Origin: Rhodococcus qingshengii JCM 15477
GTDB lineage: Bacteria; Actinomycetota; Actinomycetes; Mycobacteriales; Mycobacteriaceae
DNA length: 64,000 nt
Reading direction: 5' to 3'
Assembly: GCF_023221595.1 (NCBI RefSeq)
Contig: NZ_CP096563.1
Coordinates: forward strand, 4,222,001-4,286,000
Shown here: piece after piece, positions 27,535 through 35,376 of the stretch
How positions within the stretch are numbered: the stretch's first letter is position 1
How the letters are laid out: every line of letters starts with the position of its first letter
Notes under the pieces: model-generated
Seen by the model: the letters and a program-made list of their open reading frames with translations, nothing else
The model's database searches: none
What the model was told of the DNA's origin: nothing
Made by a program: the position numbers and the translations under genes

Positions 27535-28508
27535 CCGTCATGAATCTGGTGACCGCGCTCAACACCGGCCTTCGACGCGCACTCGAAGACGATCGTCGCG
27601 TTGTCATCATGGGCGAGGACGTCGGCCGTCTCGGCGGCGTATTCCGGGTTACCGACGCCCTGCAGAAGGACTTCGGCGACACTCGGGTGATCGACATGCC
27701 CCTCGCCGAATCAGGGATCGTGGGAACAGCTTTCGGGCTTGCCTTGCGCGGATATCGGCCTGTCTGCGAAATTCAATTCGACGGGTTTGTCTACCCGGCT
27801 TTCGATCAGATCGTCTCGCAGGTGGCCAAGATCCAGTACCGCACCCGAGGCGCTGCCTCTGCGCCACTGACGATTCGGATTCCCAGTGGCGGCGGAATCG
27901 GCGCGGTGGAACATCATTCGGAGTCGCCGGAAGCGTACTTCGCTCACACCGCAGGGCTGCGGGTGGTGTACCCGAGCAATCCGATCGACGGTTTTCACAT
28001 GATCCGCCAATCCATTGCCGGCGACGACCCGGTGATATTCCTCGAACCCAAACGGCGCTACTGGGACACCGCCGACGTGGCTACCGATGCCGCGCCCGAG
28101 CTTCCGCTCCACCGTGCCCGCGTCGCTCGCCCTGGAGACGACGCGACAGTGGTTGCGTACGGATCCATGGTCGCCACCGCACTCGAGGCCGCGCGGATTG
28201 CCGAAGAAGAAGGCCACGATCTGGAGGTCGTGGATCTGCGTTCACTCTCCCCCGTCGACTTCGACACGATCGAGGCGTCGGTGAACAAGACAGGCCGGCT
28301 GGTCGTCGTCCACGAGGCTCCGAAGTTTCTCGGCGTCGGCGCCGAAATCGCAGCACACGTCGCGGAACACTGCTTCTATCAGCTGGAGTCACCGATCCTG
28401 CGGGTCACCGGATTCGACATCCCCTACCCGCCCGCCAAGCTCGAGCGATTTCACCTTCCGGACGCCGACCGGATCCTCGCAGCACTCGACCGGACGCTGG
28501 CAGCATGA
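27531..28508 (+). CDS. bkdB: 2-oxoacid dehydrogenase E1 component, beta subunit
   Basis: 325 residues. GEDVGRLGGVFRVT and LAESGIVGTAFGLAL are the transketolase pyrimidine-binding motifs. EIQFDGFVYPAFDQIVSQ and HHSESPEAYFAH are characteristic of branched-chain/pyruvate E1-beta, the latter positioning the catalytic His. It ends in the C-terminal transketolase domain. Coupled by ATGA overlaps on both sides. Confidence 0.88.
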   Translation: MTVMNLVTALNTGLRRALEDDRRVVIMGEDVGRLGGVFRVTDALQKDFGDTRVIDMPLAESGIVGTAFGLALRGYRPVCEIQFDGFVYPAFDQIVSQVAKIQYRTRGAASAPLTIRIPSGGGIGAVEHHSESPEAYFAHTAGLRVVYPSNPIDGFHMIRQSIAGDDPVIFLEPKRRYWDTADVATDAAPELPLHRARVARPGDDATVVAYGSMVATALEAARIAEEEGHDLEVVDLRSLSPVDFDTIEASVNKTGRLVVVHEAPKFLGVGAEIAAHVAEHCFYQLESPILRVTGFDIPYPPAKLERFHLPDADRILAALDRTLAA

Positions 28509-29713
28509 GTACAGGGCACGAATTCCGGTTGCCGGATCTCGGCGAGGGCCTGACGTCCGCCGATCTGGTCGAGTGGACGGTCGGCGTCGGCGACACGGTG
28601 GCACTCAATCAAGTTCTCGCCCAGGTAGAGACAGCCAAAGCTCTTGTCGAACTGCCGTCGCCCTACGTCGGCGTTGTCAGAGATCTCCTCGTCGAACCTG
28701 GCACTACCGTTCCGGTGGGTACTCCGATCATCCGTATCGAGGAGCCTGCAGATTCACCGTCTCCAAGTGATTCACAGTCTCCGAGCGTGCTGGTCGGATA
28801 CGGACCCGCGGCCGAGAGACCGAGCCGCCGACGGAGCAAGATCACGCCCGCCTCGCAATCCGCGGCGAATACCGAACGACAGCCCGCAACACCCGCGGCG
28901 CGGCGCGCGGCCCGCGAAGCCGGCATCGAACTGAGCGAAATCACCGGCAGCGGATTCGACGGCGCCGTCACCGCAGCTGACGTCGCAGACGCGCTTACCG
29001 TGCAGGCGCCTTCGGATAACGCGACACGCCTGGCCTCGTCCGGGCTACGAAAACAGATGGCGTCGGCGATGGTTGCCAGCGTCCGCGCTCCGCAGGCCAG
29101 CGTCTTCCTCACCGCCGATATCACGCCTTCGATGGAACTGCTCGGCAGGCTCCGTTCTTCGGAGGCGTTCACCGGACTGTCCCTCACTCCGCTGACTCTC
29201 GCTGCCAAGGCAATGGTGGCCGCCATCGCCTCGCACCCGATGGTGAACGCGCATTGGGACGAGGCCCGCGGCGACGCCGCCGTCGACGATGACGTGAATC
29301 TCGGCATCGCCGTCGCCTCCGAACGTGGACTGTCCGTGCCCAACATCAAAAGCGCCGAGACACTGAGCCTGGTCCAACTCGCCCGCGCGGTGACCGAACT
29401 GACCGTTGCTGCCCGTGAGGGAAAGACGGACGTCCGTCACCTGACGGGTGGCACCGTCACGATCACCAATGTCGGAGTCTTCGGCGTCGAGGGCGGCATT
29501 CCGCTTCTCAATCCGGGAGAAGCCGTCATTCTCTGTCTGGGCTCGGTGAGCGAGCGTCCGTGGGTGATCGAGCGCAAGATCGAAGTGCGGAGCGTCGTGA
29601 CACTGACGTTGACGTTCGACCACCGCGTGCTGACCGGTGAGCAGGCCGCGAGATTCCTCTCATTTGTCGCAGAGATGCTCGCGAACCCGGACCTGTTGCT
29701 GACTCACCTGTAG
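28505..29713 (+). CDS. bkdC: 2-oxoacid dehydrogenase E2 (dihydrolipoamide acyltransferase)
   Basis: 402 residues. One lipoyl domain (1-80) has the lipoylated lysine in VETAKALVEL (Lys45). A Ser/Pro-rich linker, a peripheral-subunit-binding domain (about 128-164) and the CoA-dependent catalytic domain (about 175-402) follow. The catalytic His373 is present in TFDHRVLTGEQ, but the Asp four residues later (HRxxDG in the family) is Thr377. It may still act with altered catalysis; see findings. Translationally coupled to E1-beta. Confidence 0.87.
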   Translation: MSTGHEFRLPDLGEGLTSADLVEWTVGVGDTVALNQVLAQVETAKALVELPSPYVGVVRDLLVEPGTTVPVGTPIIRIEEPADSPSPSDSQSPSVLVGYGPAAERPSRRRSKITPASQSAANTERQPATPAARRAAREAGIELSEITGSGFDGAVTAADVADALTVQAPSDNATRLASSGLRKQMASAMVASVRAPQASVFLTADITPSMELLGRLRSSEAFTGLSLTPLTLAAKAMVAAIASHPMVNAHWDEARGDAAVDDDVNLGIAVASERGLSVPNIKSAETLSLVQLARAVTELTVAAREGKTDVRHLTGGTVTITNVGVFGVEGGIPLLNPGEAVILCLGSVSERPWVIERKIEVRSVVTLTLTFDHRVLTGEQAARFLSFVAEMLANPDLLLTHL

Positions 29714-29723
29714 AAAGGAACGA

Positions 29724-30929
29724 GTGAGCGTCAACCCCACCGACCGCGCAGTCCCCACCTCCGCCCTGGTGCGCGCCCGCGCCGGCATCTTCGGCATTTT
29801 CGGCATCAACGGATTTCTCCTCGCGATGTGGGTCGTCCACATCCCGTCCATCGAACACCGAGTGGGGATCAGTCACTCGACGCTCGGCTCACTTCTTCTC
29901 CTTCTTGCAGTCGGAGCCATTGCCGGCATGCAGTTGAGCGGCCCGCTCGCAGATCGATACGGCAGCAGACGCATGGTCGTCCTGGCGGGTAGCGGGCTGG
30001 CATTCGCCACTCTCGGCCCGGGGTTTGCCACGAACACCTGGCAACTGGGCGCTGCACTTGTCGTGTTCGGCTTTGCGAATGGCGCATTGGACGTGTCGAT
30101 GAACTCGCAGGCCGTCGAGGCCGAACAGCTGTACCGGCGCCCGATCATGGCGGCGTTTCACGGTATGTTCTCGGTCGGTGGCGTATTGGGGTCCGTCATC
30201 GGATTCGGCACTCTCGCACTGGATCTTCCGCCGTACGTCACGCTCAGCATCGCGTCGGCAATCGGCTTGCTGGCAGTCTGGTTGTGCTCGCGCCCCCTGC
30301 TCCCTCACGTCGACGTTCATGCCGAAACTGCGTCGACAACCGGAAAGACACACGGCAGATTCTCGGCTCGGGTGCTCGCTCTCGGAACCCTCGCCTTTGT
30401 TCTGATGCTGGCCGAGGGAGTGGCTAACGACTGGAGCGCGCTGCAGGTCAAGGAAGATCTCGGTGTTTCGAATGCCGTTGCCGCACTGTCGTTCGGCGCA
30501 TTCTCCGCCATGATGACCGTCGGCCGGTTCACCGCGGATCGAATCAGCGCGGCGGTAGGCCCGGTGGCCGTGGTTCGCTACGGCGCGTTGCTGTCCTCCG
30601 TCGGCATGCTGACCGTCGTGGTATCCGGCTGGCTACCACTGACGTTGCTCGGTTGGGCACTGTTCGGCGCAGGCCTGTCGGGATGTATTCCGCAGATCTT
30701 CACCACGGCCGGAAATCTGGGCTCAGGTTCGGCCGGTACCAACATGTCTCGCGTCGTCGGCATGGGATACATCGGATTCCTCGCCGGGCCGGCAACCATC
30801 GGGTGGGTCACCAAGCTTGTGCCTCTCACCACAGCAATGTTGATCCCGTTTGCATGCGTCCTGGTCGCAGCGGGTTGTGCGGGTGTCGTTCGGCGCGATT
30901 CTCCGACCGCCTACAGACCTCACAGCTGA
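29724..30929 (+). CDS. MFS transporter
   Basis: 401 residues, about twelve membrane segments. The loop 2-3 motif is GPLADRYGSRRMV. It begins at a GTG 10 bases after the E2 stop with GAAAGGAACGA upstream, so it is likely in the same transcript as the dehydrogenase genes. The family includes sugar and drug transporters; the substrate is not evident. Confidence 0.83.
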   Translation: MSVNPTDRAVPTSALVRARAGIFGIFGINGFLLAMWVVHIPSIEHRVGISHSTLGSLLLLLAVGAIAGMQLSGPLADRYGSRRMVVLAGSGLAFATLGPGFATNTWQLGAALVVFGFANGALDVSMNSQAVEAEQLYRRPIMAAFHGMFSVGGVLGSVIGFGTLALDLPPYVTLSIASAIGLLAVWLCSRPLLPHVDVHAETASTTGKTHGRFSARVLALGTLAFVLMLAEGVANDWSALQVKEDLGVSNAVAALSFGAFSAMMTVGRFTADRISAAVGPVAVVRYGALLSSVGMLTVVVSGWLPLTLLGWALFGAGLSGCIPQIFTTAGNLGSGSAGTNMSRVVGMGYIGFLAGPATIGWVTKLVPLTTAMLIPFACVLVAAGCAGVVRRDSPTAYRPHS

Positions 30930-30958
30930 TCCTCACGATCGGCACAGACTCAACAGGG

Positions 30959-31612
30959 ATGCTGGTACTCGTGACCGTCTCGACCTCCACCCAGCACCCC
31001 GCTCCCTCCACAACCACTCGCTTCCTCGTCCTTGCCGCGATCGCCGTCGTAGCGCTGGGCGTCTTGTATTTCGTGCGACCCACCTCGCCCGGTTTGAGCG
31101 TCCCGGAACAGGTGCGCGCACTTGCCGAGTGGACGGTAGGCCGATTCGACGTCACCGCTGTACTCGCAGCCACTACCGCTCTGGCCGTCGTCTCGATGGT
31201 CCGCGGACTGCCATACGGCATCGGCGCGATCCTGCTCCTCGGAATGGGCGCCAATCTCACCAACGCGGCATTCGGTTCCTGGCTCCCCGATGTGCCCCAG
31301 GACCTATTGCCCAGCGGTCACGTCGCAGCGGCGACCGCGCTGTACTGCTCGGCGATCTTGATCTCCGCCCCGCAGTGGCGTCCGGTGGTCGCCGGGCTCG
31401 GATTCGTCGGAGTTGCTGCGATCGGTGCCAGCGCGCTCGCCGCCGAGCTGAGCGGCCTTTTCGGAGTGATAGCTGGCATTCTGATCACCCTGGTATGGGC
31501 CTGTGCCGCAGCCATTTTGATGGCACGATCGCCCATCGCCGCGAAACGTGAAGAGCTACGCCCGGATACGGCAGCCATCGCGTTTTCCAGGCACCGGAGC
31601 ATCCGACTTTAG
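30959..31612 (+). CDS. PAP2-like membrane protein, incomplete phosphatase motifs
   Basis: 217 residues (ATG at 30959; a GTG at 30971 is an alternative). About five or six hydrophobic segments. PSGHVAAATALY matches motif C2 of PAP2 phosphatases, and the surrounding helices fit the fold. The N-terminal KxxxxxxRP motif and the C-terminal SRxxxxxHxxxD motif are not seen, so lipid phosphatase activity is doubtful. It lies 29 bases after the MFS gene. Confidence 0.6.
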   Translation: MLVLVTVSTSTQHPAPSTTTRFLVLAAIAVVALGVLYFVRPTSPGLSVPEQVRALAEWTVGRFDVTAVLAATTALAVVSMVRGLPYGIGAILLLGMGANLTNAAFGSWLPDVPQDLLPSGHVAAATALYCSAILISAPQWRPVVAGLGFVGVAAIGASALAAELSGLFGVIAGILITLVWACAAAILMARSPIAAKREELRPDTAAIAFSRHRSIRL

Positions 31613-31727
31613 TCCTAAATCTTTGGGATTCAGAGATTTTCGCCGATAGCTCTCCCGCCACGGTTGGACATGACGTATGTTCTGAAATGTCCGAATCAAG
31701 TAGTTCCACAGCGAAGGAGTCTTTACC

Positions 31728-31826
31728 GTGAGCCTCGAAGATCTGAACCCGCTCGAACTGATCCAGAAGTTGATCGAACTACTTTCCGGCTTCTCTTCCG
31801 ACCCCGAAACCCCCGAGGTTCCGTAA
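31728..31826 (+). CDS. Small helical peptide, 32 residues, unannotated type
   Basis: GTG at 31728 preceded by AAGGAG at normal spacing opens 32 codons ending at TAA. The peptide begins SLEDLNPLELIQKLIELL, followed by SGFSSDPETPEVP. The first 20 residues form an amphipathic helix with regular Leu/Ile spacing and a net acidic charge; the tail is Pro/Glu-rich. No signal peptide. A strong terminator follows 11 bases after the stop, and an inverted repeat (31666-31692) lies upstream. So it looks like an independent one-gene unit between the PAP2-like gene and pntB. I do not recognise its function. Confidence 0.6.
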   Translation: MSLEDLNPLELIQKLIELLSGFSSDPETPEVP

Positions 31827-31837
31827 AACGTCGCCAG

Positions 31838-31877
31838 AGGCGCCTGTTCCGAGTTTCGTCTCGGACCAGGCGCCTTT
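31838..31877 (+). terminator. Terminator of the 32-residue peptide gene
   Basis: AGGCGCCTG-t-TCCGAG pairs with CTCGGA-c-CAGGCGCCT around a 6-base loop, followed by a short T run. Confidence 0.85.
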
Positions 31878-31933
31878 GTCGTTTCAGCACAAGAAGTCGT
31901 TGCAACACACGACATCTTTGCAACACGGCCACG

Positions 31934-31969
31934 AAAAAAGGCGTCCACTCGCAGCTGCGAGTGGACGCC
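31934..31969 (-). terminator. Terminator of the pnt operon
   Basis: A perfect 30-base palindrome (31940-31969), arms GGCGTCCACTCGCAG/CTGCGAGTGGACGCC, followed on the minus strand by six T, directly downstream of the pntB stop. Confidence 0.9.
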
Positions 31970-31986
31970 CCCTCCGAGTACCAGCG

Positions 31987-33417
31987 CTAGAGCGCCTTGA
32001 GTTCCTCGGTTACTTCGGAGACCGACTTCTTGGCGTCACCGAAGAGCATCGAGGTGCCCTCGGCGAAGAAGAGCGGGTTCTCGATACCGGCGAAACCGGA
32101 GTTCATCGAGCGCTTGAGCACGATGACGGACTTCGACTGGTCGACGTTGAGGATCGGCATTCCGTGAATCGGTGAGCTCGGATCGTTGCGCGCCGCCGGG
32201 TTGGTGACGTCGTTCGCACCGATCACCAAGGTGACATCGGTACGAGAGAACTCGTCGTTGATGTCGTCCATTTCCTTCATCGCGTCGTACGAGACATCCG
32301 CCTCTGCGAGAAGAACGTTCATGTGACCAGGCATACGGCCGGCGACCGGGTGAATGGCGTACTTGACCTCGACGCCCTTCGACTCGAGCAGTTTCGCCAT
32401 GTCCTTGACCGCGTGCTGAGCCTGCGCGACGGCAAGTCCGTATCCGGGTACGACGATGACCTGGTTGGCGTAGGCCATCTGGATGGCCGCGTCGGCGGCC
32501 GAGGTCGCCTTTGCCGTGCGCACGACGCCGTCGGAGGATGCGGCTTCACCGCCACCACCACCGAAGCCGCCGGCAACGATGGCCGGGATGGACCGGTTCA
32601 TGGCCTTGGCCATGAGGTTGGTCAAGATGGTGCCCGAAGCACCGACGATCATGCCGGCGACGATCATCGCCTGGTTGTTGAGCGCCAAACCTGCAGCAGC
32701 AGCTGACAAACCGGTCAGAGCGTTGAGCAGCGAGATGACGACGGGCATGTCCGCGCCGCCGATGGGCAGCACGACCATCAGTCCGAGGATGCCCGAGAGC
32801 ACGAGCACGCCGACGATCCACAGTGAGCTGGTCGGGCCTTCCGGTGAGATCGCCTTGATACCGATGATCACCGAGAACGCGACGGCGGCAATGAGCAGCA
32901 GAGCATTGAGCGGCTGCTGGAGCTTGCCGATTCCGATCGGACGACCAGGCAGAGTTTCCTGCAGCTTCAGGAACGCGATCACGCTGCCCCAGAAGGAGAT
33001 CGATCCGATCACCGCGGCAAAGAGCGACGCGATGACGATGTGTACCGTCGGCGATTCGCCGTGCTGGAATGCGGTGAAACCGTCCGAGTCCAGGAACTCC
33101 GCGTACGCGATCAACGCGACCGTGCCGCCGCCGACACCGTTGAACAGTGCCACCAACTGCGGCATGGCCGTCATCTTCGTCCGGAGCGCCGGCGGAACGC
33201 CGAGCACGACACCGATGACAAGGCCGGCAGCGATGAGGATCCAGTTCCCCATCTCCGCATCACGAATGGAGATCAGAGTTGCAACGACGGCGATGAGCAT
33301 GCCGACCGCGGCGATCTGGTTGCCGCGGACTGCGGTCTTCGGGCCGGTAAGACCCATGAGGCCGTAGATGAACATCGAGAACGCGACAATGTAGAGCGCA
33401 TTGACCAGGTATTCCAT
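31987..33417 (-). CDS. pntB: NAD(P) transhydrogenase subunit beta
   Basis: 476 residues. Eight to nine membrane segments make up the first 290 residues (domain II). A C-terminal NADP-binding domain III contains VIVVPGYGLAVAQAQH and IHPVAGRMPGHMNVLLAEA. It couples proton entry to NADPH formation from NADH. Together with PntAa and PntAb it makes the three-subunit enzyme seen in actinobacteria and alphaproteobacteria. It shares one base with the pntAb stop. Confidence 0.95.
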   Translation of the reverse strand: MEYLVNALYIVAFSMFIYGLMGLTGPKTAVRGNQIAAVGMLIAVVATLISIRDAEMGNWILIAAGLVIGVVLGVPPALRTKMTAMPQLVALFNGVGGGTVALIAYAEFLDSDGFTAFQHGESPTVHIVIASLFAAVIGSISFWGSVIAFLKLQETLPGRPIGIGKLQQPLNALLLIAAVAFSVIIGIKAISPEGPTSSLWIVGVLVLSGILGLMVVLPIGGADMPVVISLLNALTGLSAAAAGLALNNQAMIVAGMIVGASGTILTNLMAKAMNRSIPAIVAGGFGGGGGEAASSDGVVRTAKATSAADAAIQMAYANQVIVVPGYGLAVAQAQHAVKDMAKLLESKGVEVKYAIHPVAGRMPGHMNVLLAEADVSYDAMKEMDDINDEFSRTDVTLVIGANDVTNPAARNDPSSPIHGMPILNVDQSKSVIVLKRSMNSGFAGIENPLFFAEGTSMLFGDAKKSVSEVTEELKAL

Positions 33418-33740
33418 TACTGGTCACCATCCTTCGACACAGACTTGGCGGCCGGCTTGGCCTTGAACATCGCCAACATGCGGTCCGTGACGACAAAACC
33501 ACCGACAACGTTCACGGTTCCGAAGACGAGCGCGACGAACAAGATGATCTGCAGCCCGATCGAGGGATCGTGCACCTTGCCCAGGACGACCAACGCGCCC
33601 AGGACGACGATGCCGTGGATGGCGTTCGTACCGGACATCAACGGGGTGTGCAGGGTGTTCGGAACTTTGGAGATCACAGCGAAACCGACGAACCCGGACA
33701 ACACCAGGATCGCGATGTTCGCCAGCAGTGATGTGTACAT
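33417..33740 (-). CDS. pntAb: NAD(P) transhydrogenase subunit alpha, part 2 (membrane)
   Basis: 107 residues with three membrane segments. The conserved loop SGTNAIHGIVVLGALVV is present. It forms the membrane part of the alpha subunit that is fused to PntAa in E. coli. It overlaps both neighbours by one base (TGATG and TAATG junctions). Confidence 0.94.
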   Translation of the reverse strand: MYTSLLANIAILVLSGFVGFAVISKVPNTLHTPLMSGTNAIHGIVVLGALVVLGKVHDPSIGLQIILFVALVFGTVNVVGGFVVTDRMLAMFKAKPAAKSVSKDGDQ

Positions 33741-34849
33741 CAGGCGCCCTTCTCTTCACGGGTGACGCACGCACCGGCCAGAACCTCGTCGGAGAAATCA
33801 GGCGCCAAGGCACCTTCCACCAACATGAGTTCGATCAGCGCGGAAATGTTCTTCGAGTACAACTCGGACGCATGCTCCGGCATGGACGCCGGCAAATTCA
33901 GCGGAGAGCAAATGGTCACGCCATGCTTGACGACGGTTTGACCCGGCTCGGTCAGCTCGCAGTTACCACCGGTTTCACCCGCGAGGTCGACCACGACACT
34001 GCCCGGCTTCATGCCTTCGACCGCGGCAGCGGTCACCAGGCGCGGCGCGGGACGACCCGGAACCAGAGCTGTGGTGATCACAACGTCGAAGCCCTTGATC
34101 GCATCTTCGAGTGCCTGCTGCTGCTTCGCTCGCTCGTCGTCGGTCAACTCGCGGGCGTATCCACCCTCGCCCGCCGCATCGATTCCGAGGTCGAGCCACT
34201 GTGCACCCACCGAACGCACCTGGTCGGCGACCTCAGGACGCACGTCGTACCCGGTAGCGCGGCCACCGAGACGCTTGGCTGTCGCCAGCGCCTGCAGACC
34301 TGCCACACCCACTCCGAGGACCAGAACCGTCGCAGGCTTCACCGTGCCCGCAGCGGTGGTGAGCATCGGGAAGAACCGCGTCGACTCCGATGCTGCCAAC
34401 AGAACAGCCTTGTACCCGGACACGTTCGCCTGCGAGGACAACGCGTCCATCACCTGCGCGCGGGAGATACGAGGAATCGCCTCCACGGCGTATCCCTCGA
34501 TGCCGGCGGCCTTCAACTCGGCGATGCGGTTGTCCGCATTACGCGGATTCAGGAAACCGATGAGCTTCGCGCCGGTACTGATCCGGGCGATCTCTTCTGT
34601 CGACGGAGGCGCAACCTTGACCACCACGTCAGCAGTCCACGGATCGCCGATCTTCGCGCCGGCAGCGGTGTACAACTCGTCGGGAATCAACGCCCCGAGA
34701 CCGGCCCCGGACTCGACGACTACGTCGACACCCTTGCCGATCAAAGCGGACACAATTTTCGGCACCAATGCGACCCGACGCTCACCATCACTCGATTCTC
34801 GAGGGACGCCGACCGACGGACGCACTTGTGCGCTCTTCGATGTTTCCAT
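33740..34849 (-). CDS. pntAa: NAD(P) transhydrogenase subunit alpha, part 1 (NAD-binding)
   Basis: 369-residue soluble domain I, related to alanine dehydrogenase. PRESSDGERRVALVP opens the protein, and VLVLGVGVAGLQALATAKRL is the NAD Rossmann motif near residue 165. ATG at 34849. First gene of the pnt operon. The upstream region to about 35050 has no gene but carries a palindrome at 35021. Confidence 0.95.
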   Translation of the reverse strand: METSKSAQVRPSVGVPRESSDGERRVALVPKIVSALIGKGVDVVVESGAGLGALIPDELYTAAGAKIGDPWTADVVVKVAPPSTEEIARISTGAKLIGFLNPRNADNRIAELKAAGIEGYAVEAIPRISRAQVMDALSSQANVSGYKAVLLAASESTRFFPMLTTAAGTVKPATVLVLGVGVAGLQALATAKRLGGRATGYDVRPEVADQVRSVGAQWLDLGIDAAGEGGYARELTDDERAKQQQALEDAIKGFDVVITTALVPGRPAPRLVTAAAVEGMKPGSVVVDLAGETGGNCELTEPGQTVVKHGVTICSPLNLPASMPEHASELYSKNISALIELMLVEGALAPDFSDEVLAGACVTREEKGA

Positions 34850-35020
34850 TTTCCATTACCTTCTGCGGTTGGTGGTTCGCCTGCTGCGACGAGCGGCAAC
34901 CAGCATGTGATGAGCGGAAGATGACCCGCTTTTGGGTGAATGGTGACTGATAGTAGCCAGAGTTAACGCGGCGTAGGGAAACCGACGACGCACTTTCTCC
35001 ATCTGAATCGAGTCCGAACA

Positions 35021-35036
35021 GTATGTTTGGACATAC
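35021..35036. promoter_or_regulatory. Palindrome upstream of pntAa
   Basis: GTATGT-TTGG-ACATAC is a perfect 6-4-6 dyad about 170 bases before the pntAa ATG, divergent to the small DUF488-like gene. Pieces of it (TTGGACAT, GTATGTT) recur before the small peptide gene at 31664-31682. Possible shared operator. Confidence 0.4.
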
Positions 35037-35123
35037 CTGAAGAAGCCTACTGTGAGGCCGATCACACCGGAATGGCGGACTATTCCACTATTTGAAACGG
35101 CCGAAAGACGTAAAGGCATCAGA

Positions 35124-35285
35124 ATGACGCGCCGAATAATCACCGTCGAGCGAGTTTACGAACCGGCTTCCGAATGTAACGCCGTCCGACTCCGCGTAGA
35201 CCGACTCCGGCCACGCGGCCTCAAACGCGAAAACCTGCAGTACGCCTCGCACCGGCCTCGGATGCTCGACCCGTTGTTCTACTGA
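35124..35285 (+). CDS. DUF488-like N-terminal mini-protein
   Basis: 53 residues. ITVERVYEPASECNAVRLRV and then DRLRPRGLKRE match the N-terminal strand-loop of DUF488 proteins (KRVYDP...RVLVDRLWPRGLKKE), which normally run to about 120 residues. The rest of the domain is missing. A ribosome site (AAAGG, 7 bases before the ATG) and a hairpin terminator after the stop suggest it is still expressed. It may be a remnant or a reduced functional form. A start at 35052 is possible but has no ribosome site. Confidence 0.55.
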   Translation: MTRRIITVERVYEPASECNAVRLRVDRLRPRGLKRENLQYASHRPRMLDPLFY

Positions 35286-35291
35286 CAGCAA

Positions 35292-35328
35292 GCAAGGACC
35301 TGCCATACGGTCACGCGCAGGTCCTTGC
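35292..35328 (+). terminator. Hairpin terminator after the DUF488-like gene
   Basis: GCAAGGACCTGC pairs perfectly with GCAGGTCCTTGC around a 13-base loop; the T tract is weak. Confidence 0.65.
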
Positions 35329-35376
35329 CGACTATCTCGCAGAATTACTCTGATGTCCTAGCATTTCACTAGAGCA

